Source: Planctomycetota bacterium
GTDB lineage: Bacteria; Planctomycetota; SZUA-567; H5-PLA8
Assembly: GCA_027493525.1 (NCBI GenBank)
Contig: JAOSKN010000003.1
Span: 620,001-684,000, forward strand
Direction of reading: 5' to 3'
DNA: 64,000 nt
Shown here piece by piece: positions 1 through 8,381 of this stretch; position 1 is the first letter of the stretch; the number at the start of each line of letters is the position of its first letter. The translations under genes and the position numbers were made by a program. Below the pieces are notes generated by a model. That model was not told the origin of the DNA, searched no databases, and saw only the letters and a list, made by a program, of their open reading frames with translations.

Positions 1-684
1 GGGCGGCCGGGCGCCGAGCCGGAGTGGGCGCGCCCAGAGCAACTGGACGAGCCGCGGTGGGGCGCGGAATTGGAGGCCCGCCGCGCGGCCAAGCGCGAGC
101 AAGCCGAGCGGCTGCGCACGCAACTCCTGCTGGACGGCATCTTCTCCATGCGCCAGAAGCTCGCCTACGTGCCGACGGCCGTCGCCTTCAACCTCCTGGG
201 CCTGGGCAAGAACAAGGGGCTGGATTTTACCGAGGAGCGCCAGATCCGGAGGCCCGAGCGCAAGAGGGACGACGAGTTCGGGCCGGCGATCGACAATCCG
301 GCGACCTTCGACAACCGGCTTCAGACGTTCTATGCCGATTTCGACGCCCATCCCGTGCTGCTCGGGCACGTCGAGGCCCTGGCGCGCATGGTCGCGGAAG
401 ACGGAGGCCGGCTGGTCCTGCTCCAGATGCCCAACCGTCGGCTGTACCAGGAGGAAGTTGAGCGCCTGTATCCGGCCGAATACGAACTGCACGCCCGGGC
501 GCTGCGCGAACTTGGAGCCAGGCTCGGCGCGCGCGTTTACCTCTACCGGTATCCAGAGGAGTGCGGGCTGGAGGATCGGAATTACCTGGATTACGGGCAC
601 CTGGCCAAAGCCGGCAGCCGGCGTTTCACCGAGTTCCTGGCCGAACTGATCCGGCGCGAGGAACTTCTGCTGGCGGAGCCCTGA
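1..684 (+). CDS. SGNH/GDSL-like hydrolase, C-terminal part (partial)
   Basis: The frame is open from the first base, so the start lies outside the window; 227 residues are visible. A beta-strand-like stretch reading VLLQMPN and, near the end, LDYGHLAKAGS (Asp codon 589-591, His codon 598-600) resemble the C-terminal Asp-x-x-His catalytic block of SGNH-fold esterases and of DltD/AlgX-type acyl-handling proteins. The N-terminal Ser block is not in the window. Such proteins often work next to a membrane O-acyltransferase, but no such partner can be seen here. It converges on the next gene with a 12-base gap. The family assignment rests on one motif and is tentative. Confidence 0.6.
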   Translation, partial: GRPGAEPEWARPEQLDEPRWGAELEARRAAKREQAERLRTQLLLDGIFSMRQKLAYVPTAVAFNLLGLGKNKGLDFTEERQIRRPERKRDDEFGPAIDNPATFDNRLQTFYADFDAHPVLLGHVEALARMVAEDGGRLVLLQMPNRRLYQEEVERLYPAEYELHARALRELGARLGARVYLYRYPEECGLEDRNYLDYGHLAKAGSRRFTEFLAELIRREELLLAEP

Positions 685-696
685 CCGCCCGCGCGG

Positions 697-1863
697 CTAC
701 CGGTGCGCGCGGAGCCGCGCGAGCTGCTCCTCGAACCAGCGCTCGAACTGCACCGGATGCTCGCGCGCGTCGTCGAGCAGCTTGTCTTTGACCTTGCCCC
801 GCGCGTCGAGCGCGATCATCAGCCCGTTGGCGGCGATCTTGCGCGTGTCCTTCTCGCGAGATTGCAGGTGCGGGACAAGCCGCTCGGCGATCAGCGCGCG
901 CTCGTGCGCGGGCAGCGCGCAGGCCCAGGAATCCGGTTCGTCCTGGTCGAAGCCTTCGCGGTCCCCGCCGCAGGCCTCCACCATGCGGTGCCGGTCCCGG
1001 TCGCAATCCCGCATCGGGGCCTCGTCGGCGTTGTAGCGCACCGCATAGACGTCCATCAGGTACGTCGCGGCGCGGACCCCCGAGGCGTTGCTGATCGCCT
1101 TCTCCAGCTCCAGGACCAGTTCACGGATCTCGCGGCTCGTGTACGAAACCGCCGCGGGGCGTTCGCCTCCGCTCTTGCGGCGGAAGACCGCGTACCCCGC
1201 GTCCTTCTCATAGGGAATCAGCAGCGCATTGGCCTCGCGCGTGAGCTGCTTGTGGGTCTCGGCGACGTAGCCGACCACGTACGGGTTGGCCTTGCTCGCG
1301 ATGGCCTTCCAGAGCGAAAGCTTCAGTTCGATGTCCACGGGATCCGTATAAAAGGCCGCCACGGCGAGATTCGCCGCGCCGCCGGCTTGTCGCAATTCCT
1401 GCTTGATCGAGGCCCGTTCGCCCGGCCCCGCATATCGGAAGGCCTGGACGCGCGCCTTGAGCCGCTCCACCTCTCCGCGGTCCAGGCTCGCGCGCCAGCG
1501 CTGGTCGTCCGCGACAATCCAGCCCAGCACCCCGCCGCTAGGAGGGCGCGCGGGTTCGGTTTCGGCGACCGGCGTCCGGGGCGCGGCCGCGGGCGGCGGA
1601 GGAGCCGGCTCGATCCCCTGGTACTTTGGCGGAAGGTTCAATTGCCCGTTGCCGTCCAGGTGCTTCAGGACCAGGTCGCGCTGCGCGCCGCTCAGCGCGC
1701 CGCTGGCGACGAAGATCTCCAGCTTCTCCGCCGAGAGCGGTTCGACGCGCTTGAGCTGCGCGACTTTCTCGGGCGAGATCTGCACGTCCTGCCCGTAGGC
1801 CGGCGTGAGCAGCGCCGCGGCGAGGAGCGCGAAGAGCGCGAGAGGCAGCATGCGGTGAATCAT
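697..1863 (-). CDS. secreted protein of unknown function
   Basis: 388 residues. The start at 1863 is chosen because an AAGGAG ribosome site lies about 6 bases upstream and the protein then begins with a classic signal peptide (MIHRMLPLALFALLAAALL, cleavage near AYGQ). An upstream in-frame start would add 41 polar residues before the signal and is rejected. After the signal comes a short segment about sensing or ordering (PLSAEKLEIFVASGALS), a Pro/Ala linker near residues 85-105, then a mostly helical body. A cluster rich in Cys and Asp near the C-terminus (CDRDRH, EACGGDREGFDQDE) is notable and could bind metal, but I recognise no family. It is divergent from leuC; the 279 bases between them should hold both promoters. 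Confidence 0.7.
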   Translation of the reverse strand: MIHRMLPLALFALLAAALLTPAYGQDVQISPEKVAQLKRVEPLSAEKLEIFVASGALSGAQRDLVLKHLDGNGQLNLPPKYQGIEPAPPPPAAAPRTPVAETEPARPPSGGVLGWIVADDQRWRASLDRGEVERLKARVQAFRYAGPGERASIKQELRQAGGAANLAVAAFYTDPVDIELKLSLWKAIASKANPYVVGYVAETHKQLTREANALLIPYEKDAGYAVFRRKSGGERPAAVSYTSREIRELVLELEKAISNASGVRAATYLMDVYAVRYNADEAPMRDCDRDRHRMVEACGGDREGFDQDEPDSWACALPAHERALIAERLVPHLQSREKDTRKIAANGLMIALDARGKVKDKLLDDAREHPVQFERWFEEQLARLRAHR

Positions 1864-2142
1864 GGGAAACTCCTTTGGCGGACTGAAGCGATGATGCCAG
1901 CTCAAACGGGTGGTCGTCGAACGGCAAGAGGCCACTTGGGTGGTGGAGACCCATGCGCCGCTCGCTGTGTGCCTATTCTCTCCCATTCATGGCATGAGGC
2001 AACAGCCTCATGGATCGGACGGCGTAGAGACCGATTCTCTTCGATCTCCGGCCCTTGAGACTCCCCGCGCATCCGGCTAACATACCGATTCGCGGGCCGA
2101 TGCGGTGGCCCGCCGCTGCATTTAAGAGGAGCCTGGAACGCG

Positions 2143-3588
<1,446 letters not shown>

Positions 3589-3595
3589 GGCCGTT

Positions 3596-4404
3596 ATGAA
3601 GATCCTCTTTTGGAATACGCATTCCAAGGCGCCGGACGAGTCCATAGCTCGGATCATGAAAACCCGTGTGGTCGATTTGGCTATTCTGCTGGAATACGTA
3701 GGACATCTGACTTCGCTTTTGGAAATGTTGAATCGTGAATCCGTCGAGTTCCATCTTGTCCCAAGCTTGGTTGAAGATAGGTTTGTATTCCTAAGCCGTT
3801 TCGATTCCAGTTTTTTCCCAATCGCACATGAATCGCCTCGCTTGGTCCTTCGCAGGCTTTCCATGCCGGCGCTTCCGGAACTACTCATCGGGACCGTCCA
3901 TGGGCCGGACATGAGAAACCATAATTCGGATGCTCGCTTGCAAGAGGCCTTTCATCTGGTCCAGGCCGTTCGGGAGGCCGAGGGGAAAGTAGGGCACGCC
4001 AGGACGGTCTTGGTCGGCGATTTCAATGCCAGTCCATATGAGCCGGCCATGGTCACGGCCGCCGCATTTAATGCCATGCCCAGTAGGAAGATTGCTGCCC
4101 GTATAGATAGAACGGTGCAGAATCGCACTTACCCCTTCTTCTACAACCCCATGTGGAGCCGGCTGGGCGACGATTCAAAGGGGCCGCCAGGTACATTCTA
4201 TTACGATGGAGGGGATGCCACGAACGTGTATTGGTACATGTTGGATCAGGTTCTATTGCGCCCGGAGGCGCTTCCCCTTTCGACGTGGCATTCCTTGAGA
4301 TTTTGACAAGCGATGGGGCAAACAGCCTGTTAAATCGAAATGGTAGGCCGGACAGTAGTCGCTTTTCCGACCATCTTCCGTTACTTTTCGAGTTACGTTT
4401 GTGA
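3596..4404 (+). CDS. endonuclease/exonuclease/phosphatase-family protein, frameshifted
   Basis: A metal-dependent phosphoesterase of the EEP fold (DNase I / exonuclease III / sphingomyelinase superfamily). The first frame (3596 to about 4273) gives KILFWNTHSK (Asn motif), a Glu in LLEYVG and VGDFNASPYE (GDFN). The closing motif SDHLPLLFEL is found only in the next frame, which ends at 4404. One added base in the CCCCTTT run at 4274-4280 joins them into a 269-residue protein with all four motifs in order. This is either a one-base sequence error or a recent inactivating mutation. Bases and codons are clearly AT-richer than leuC and leuD on either side, suggesting transfer. The substrate cannot be told from the sequence; DNA, RNA or a phospholipid are all possible. 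Confidence 0.75.
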
Positions 4405-4419
4405 TGGGAGGAAGTCGGC

Positions 4420-4830
4420 ATGCAAACGAAAGCGCCTGATTACTGGCCGGCGAATATCGCCACCAGCGGGATCGCCACGCCTAGCCTCATTCTTCGGGAG
4501 CAGGCTAGGTATCTTGGACAGAAGACGAAGAACGTGGTTGAAGGTCGTGTGCTACCGACGCCCATGGGTGAATCCATCGTGGTTTACTTCGACTTGGTCG
4601 TCCCGGCCTTGAATAATTACTCGTTTCGCCTCTTACGAGTGGTTCATGGACCGCTAGGCTATCCGGCGGATGTCCATTTCCTCGACACCGAAACCAAAGG
4701 TGGACCGCTCTCGGGAAAACATTTTCGCGCGGGGAATGAAACTTCGTTCAGGAAATTCTTGAAACAGGTCTTGGCTAGTGATGAAACGCGCCGAATCTTG
4801 GGCTCCCTCATCACTCAAGCGCGTACCTAG
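4420..4830 (+). CDS. hypothetical protein in the leuC-leuD insert
   Basis: 136 residues with a strong GGGAGGAAG ribosome site just upstream, 15 bases after the end of the nuclease-fold gene, so the two are probably co-transcribed. The sequence alternates predicted beta strands (ESIVVYFDLVVPAL, YSFRLLRVVHG) with loops and ends in a helix (TSFRKFLKQVLASDETRRILGSL). No signal peptide, membrane segment or catalytic motif is visible and I recognise no family. Composition matches the AT-richer neighbour rather than the host genes. Its constant company with the nuclease-fold gene, if it holds in other genomes, would suggest a functional pair. Confidence 0.6.
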   Translation: MQTKAPDYWPANIATSGIATPSLILREQARYLGQKTKNVVEGRVLPTPMGESIVVYFDLVVPALNNYSFRLLRVVHGPLGYPADVHFLDTETKGGPLSGKHFRAGNETSFRKFLKQVLASDETRRILGSLITQART

Positions 4831-4834
4831 CCCA

Positions 4835-5716
4835 ATGGTCAAGCTCCATGATTCTGGAATAGACTCGAATGAAACCCTCCCGTTGGACTTGGTCTCTGCC
4901 AGCATGAAACCCGCTCCAGCCGAATCCGGTTTCGAGAAACGCCGCGCCGCCGATCTGCCCTTCGACGAACAGCCCGTCCGGGGCTCCACTACGGAAGACC
5001 TCGCGCTCGACTACTTCCGCGACAGCTACCTGCCGCGCGCCGTCGCCGATGACGTGTTGCGCGAGAACCGCCGAGGCATCGAACATCAGTTGGGCTCCTT
5101 GCGTTTCCTGGCAACCGACCTCGCGACGCCAACCGCCGCCGGCCTGCTCGTCTTGGGTAAGGATCCGCTGATGTGGCTCCCGGGCGCTTACGTCCAGTTG
5201 GTGCGCTTCGAAGGACGGGACAAGGCCGCGCCCATTCGCAACCAGAAGCGCTTCTTCAGGCGCCTGGAACATGTCGTCGAGGGACTCGACGCCTTCCTGC
5301 CCTTTGCCATCGAGACGGCGCGCATCCCCCTGGAGGGTTCGATGCAGCACCGGGATCTCCCCGACTACCCCGAAAGCGCGCTGCGCGAACTCGTGTTCAA
5401 CGCGCTGATGCACCGTAATTACGCGACTTCGAACGCTCCGATTCAGATCGATTGGTTCTCCGATCGAGTGGAGATTTCGAATCCTGGCGGCCTCTTCGGG
5501 CGCGTCACGCGAGACAACTTCGACCGCACCACGGACTACCGCAACCCGGCCGTCGCCGAGGCCATGCGCGCCCTGAAATACGTGGAACGCTATGGCGTGG
5601 GTATTGCGCGAGTTCGGGCCGCCTTGGAACGCAACGGGAATCCGCCGCCCGTTTTCCGCTTCGAGGCGGAGTCCGCCACCGTTACGATGAGGAAGCGCGA
5701 GCGCATTCCCGTGTAA
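4835..5716 (+). pseudogene. AlbA_2/RecG-like ATP-binding protein, N-terminally truncated
   Basis: From about position 4925 the protein matches the middle and end of AlbA_2-domain ATP-binding proteins (sometimes called RecG-like or putative transcriptional regulators): EKRRAADLPFDEQP, then DYFRDSYLP, AAGLLVLGKDP, and the GHKL-type ATPase segment RELVFNALMHRNY and ISNPGGLFG. In the family the EKRR..DLPFD element normally sits about 140 residues in, after the AlbA_2 domain. Here only about 30 unrelated residues precede it, and no ribosome site fits any start (4778, 4835 or 4904). The AlbA_2 domain is therefore missing. The AT-richer composition stops near this junction, so the insert probably replaced the 5' part of this gene. 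It ends 11 bases before leuD. Confidence 0.7.
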
Positions 5717-5727
5717 GGATACTCCCC

Positions 5728-6339
5728 ATGCCCCTCCCCAAGATCAAACACGTCGCCGGCCGGGCCGTCTGCGTCCCAGGCGACGACATCGACACCGACC
5801 GGATCATCCCCGCGCGCTTCATGAAGTGCGTCACCTTCGACGGACTTGGCCAGTACGCCTTCTACGATGTCCGCTTCGATCCGGACTCCGGCAAGCCGCT
5901 CAACCACCCGCTGGACCGCCTCGAGCACAAGAACGCGGCGATCCTCATCAGCGGGAACAACTTCGGCTGCGGCTCCTCACGCGAGCACGCCCCGCAGGCG
6001 CTCCAGAAGTTCGGCATCCGCGCCGTCGTCGCCGGCAGCTTCGCCGAGATCTTCTTCGGCAACTGCACCACGCTCGGCATCCCCTGCGTCTCGGTCGCGG
6101 ACGCCGACCGCGAGAAACTCGTCCAGCAGCTTTCCGCGAACCCTGCCGCCGACGCTTGCGTTGACCTGGAAGCGCTTAAGGTCCGGGTCGGTGAATGTTC
6201 CGTCCCCTGCACCATCAAAGAAGGGGCGCGCAAGGCCCTGCTGGAAGGCCAGTGGGATGCCATCGGGCTGCTGCTGGAGGGCGCCGCCCAGGCCGGACAG
6301 CTCGAGGCCGAGCTGCACTACCTCGTAAAGCGCGCATAG
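5728..6339 (+). CDS. leuD: 3-isopropylmalate dehydratase small subunit
   Basis: 203 residues, typical of LeuD, the swivelling subunit that forms isopropylmalate isomerase with LeuC. Recognisable features are GDDIDTDRIIPARF near the start and the substrate-loop motif GNNFGCGSSREHAPQAL. The frame is open further upstream, but the ATG at 5728 has an AAGGAT site 7 bases before it and gives the usual N-terminus. It follows the truncated AlbA_2-type gene by 11 bases and probably once belonged to one leuC-leuD transcription unit. Confidence 0.96.
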   Translation: MPLPKIKHVAGRAVCVPGDDIDTDRIIPARFMKCVTFDGLGQYAFYDVRFDPDSGKPLNHPLDRLEHKNAAILISGNNFGCGSSREHAPQALQKFGIRAVVAGSFAEIFFGNCTTLGIPCVSVADADREKLVQQLSANPAADACVDLEALKVRVGECSVPCTIKEGARKALLEGQWDAIGLLLEGAAQAGQLEAELHYLVKRA

Positions 6340-6420
6340 TCCTAGTTTTTTAGGATTTAAGCGGAGTCTGGACGGGGCATAACTGTCTAAATGCTAAGGC
6401 CAGCCGTCACGGAGATTCCC

Positions 6421-8352
6421 ATGACCTTGAATTTGGATAATATTTGGGTCCGCGCCTTCGCGTGCTTGCTCATGTGCAACCTTTTTACGGCTTCGCAAAG
6501 CTACGCGGCACAGGACGCAGCGGGTCAAAATGGCCGCCCTGCCAAGGCGCCGCCCGGCTTTGAGCAGATGGTCACCGCTGCTTTCGACATCCAGACCGAC
6601 ATCAAGGGCGGATACGTACAGAAGCTGGCGCAGATGGTCTACCGCGCCGAGACCAAATTCTACCAGTTGTTCCAGATCCAGCCGGGTTTCATCCGCGGCG
6701 ATGACCCCAAGACTCGTCTGGACCCGCGCATCCCCGAGATCAAGGGCGACCAGCTCAGCAAATGGAAGTTCCGCCCCTGGATCGAGATTCGCATCTACCA
6801 GAATTACAAGGACTACGTGGACGAGTGGTTCGACGAGAGCGACCGGCTCCGCTCCCTGGTGGACAAGAAACCGATCAAGAAGGAGACCCCGGAAGAGCGC
6901 GCGATCCGGCGCCTGCGCGAGGGCGTCCCCGGCGCGTACTACATGCGCATCACCGACTACGACGGCGAATCGGTCCTGCGCCGAATCCGCGCCTACGTCG
7001 GGAACAAGACTCCCGAAGAGCTGGAGATGGACATCCTCCACGAGATGGGCCATTGCTTCATGGAGACGTTCCTCTTCGAGTTCGGCGGCGCGCCGCGCTC
7101 GGGCATGGAGAGCGAGAAGCGCGGCACGCCGGCGTGGATGGGCGAAGGCGTCGCGCAGCTCTTTCAGTACAACTGGGCCGAGGCCGGGCATGGGGCCAAG
7201 GAAAAACTCCGCAACTGGGGCATGATCTTCGAGGCCGTCCAGGCCGGGCACAGCTATCCGTTCGGGGAGTTCATCAACGTGACCAACGCGCACAACCTCG
7301 CCGCCGTCGCCGGCGACCCGCTCAAGGCGCGCATCAATTACGTCCAGTCCTTCTCCGTGATGCAGTACATGGTGGAGGCCAACTGGCAGATGTTCATGGA
7401 GTTCCTCAAGAACTGCCGCGTGAAGAACCTTCAGGCCATGGGCAAGGGCAAGAAGGTCAGCGAACTGTACACCGTCCAGGAGCCGTCCTTTAAGGAAGCC
7501 TTCACGGTCCCCATCGGCGAGGTCGAGAAGCTCTGGAAGGCCCACGTCGAGAAGACCGGCCTCGCCCAGCTCAAGCGCGACGCCAGCGGCTGGTACTACT
7601 GCGGCGAATACTGGCTTCAGCGCAACGATCTGGAGAAGGCCTCCGAGCGCTTCCAGAAGGCCATCGAAGGCGCTCCGTCCAAGGGCGAGGGCTTCCTGGG
7701 CATGGGCCGCGTCGCGCTGAAAAAGAACGACATCAAGTCGGCCCTGGAGCACTTCGCCAAAGCCGTTCAGCTCAGCCCCAAGGACGAGGACGCTTGGTTC
7801 TACCAGGGCATTGCCATGCTGCATGGCGACAAGCACAAGGAGGCCGCCGCCAGCTTCGCCAAGGCGCTCGAAATCTTCCCCAACTCCTATCAGGCCTGCG
7901 ACGGGCTGGCCGAGGCCCAGTTCGCGTTGAAGCAGTACAAGGAAGCCGGGCAGAACTTCGATAAGGCCTATCAGATCTCGCGCATGCCCCAGTTCCTGAT
8001 CAAGATGGGGCGCGGCTCGTTCTACGCCCAGGAGTACGCGGAGGCGCAGCGGAATTTCGCGGCCTTCTGCAACGTCTTCACCCAGGACGCCGACGGCAAG
8101 TTCTGGTACGGCATGGCCGCCTGGCGTCTCGGGGACGCCAAATACGCGGCCAACATGTTCCAGGAGGCCAGCAAACTCCAGCCCCAGAACAACGACTACA
8201 AGCTGGCCATGCAGATGGTCCAGAAGAACCAGATGATCTACTTCCAGAACGAGAACAAGCCCGAGGGGCCGCTGGGCGCGACCAACACGAATCCCGGCGA
8301 AAGCTCCAAGACGGGCAAGACCGCCAAGACCGACGTCGTCGAGGAAGAATGA
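6421..8352 (+). CDS. secreted TPR protein with HExxH metalloprotease-like domain
   Basis: 643 residues from the ATG at 6421, which has an ACGGAG site upstream and gives a signal peptide (IWVRAFACLLMCNLFTAS, cleavage near SYAAQ). A start at 6391 has no ribosome site. Around residue 207 is HEMGH (codons 7039-7053) within DILHEMGHCFMETF, the zinc-binding signature of gluzincin-type peptidases; a downstream Glu in GTPAWMGEGVAQLF could be the third ligand. Residues from about 395 onward form tetratricopeptide repeats (AEYWLQRNDLEKASERFQKAI, then GKVALKKNDIKSALEHF and others). This design fits an exported protease or protease-like scaffold. The substrate is unknown. Confidence 0.8.
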   Translation: MTLNLDNIWVRAFACLLMCNLFTASQSYAAQDAAGQNGRPAKAPPGFEQMVTAAFDIQTDIKGGYVQKLAQMVYRAETKFYQLFQIQPGFIRGDDPKTRLDPRIPEIKGDQLSKWKFRPWIEIRIYQNYKDYVDEWFDESDRLRSLVDKKPIKKETPEERAIRRLREGVPGAYYMRITDYDGESVLRRIRAYVGNKTPEELEMDILHEMGHCFMETFLFEFGGAPRSGMESEKRGTPAWMGEGVAQLFQYNWAEAGHGAKEKLRNWGMIFEAVQAGHSYPFGEFINVTNAHNLAAVAGDPLKARINYVQSFSVMQYMVEANWQMFMEFLKNCRVKNLQAMGKGKKVSELYTVQEPSFKEAFTVPIGEVEKLWKAHVEKTGLAQLKRDASGWYYCGEYWLQRNDLEKASERFQKAIEGAPSKGEGFLGMGRVALKKNDIKSALEHFAKAVQLSPKDEDAWFYQGIAMLHGDKHKEAAASFAKALEIFPNSYQACDGLAEAQFALKQYKEAGQNFDKAYQISRMPQFLIKMGRGSFYAQEYAEAQRNFAAFCNVFTQDADGKFWYGMAAWRLGDAKYAANMFQEASKLQPQNNDYKLAMQMVQKNQMIYFQNENKPEGPLGATNTNPGESSKTGKTAKTDVVEEE

Positions 8353-8381
8353 CCCCGGTGTGACGTCCCGGCCTGGAGCAG

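Noticed and set aside
4153..4404. Separate small gene after the EEP nuclease
   Set aside because: Its end carries SDHLPLLFEL, the missing final motif of the EEP gene; it is the shifted end of that gene.
6339..6362. Terminator after leuD (CCTAGTTTTTTAGG)
   Set aside because: Stem of only about five A/T-rich pairs with the T-run in the loop; too weak to call.
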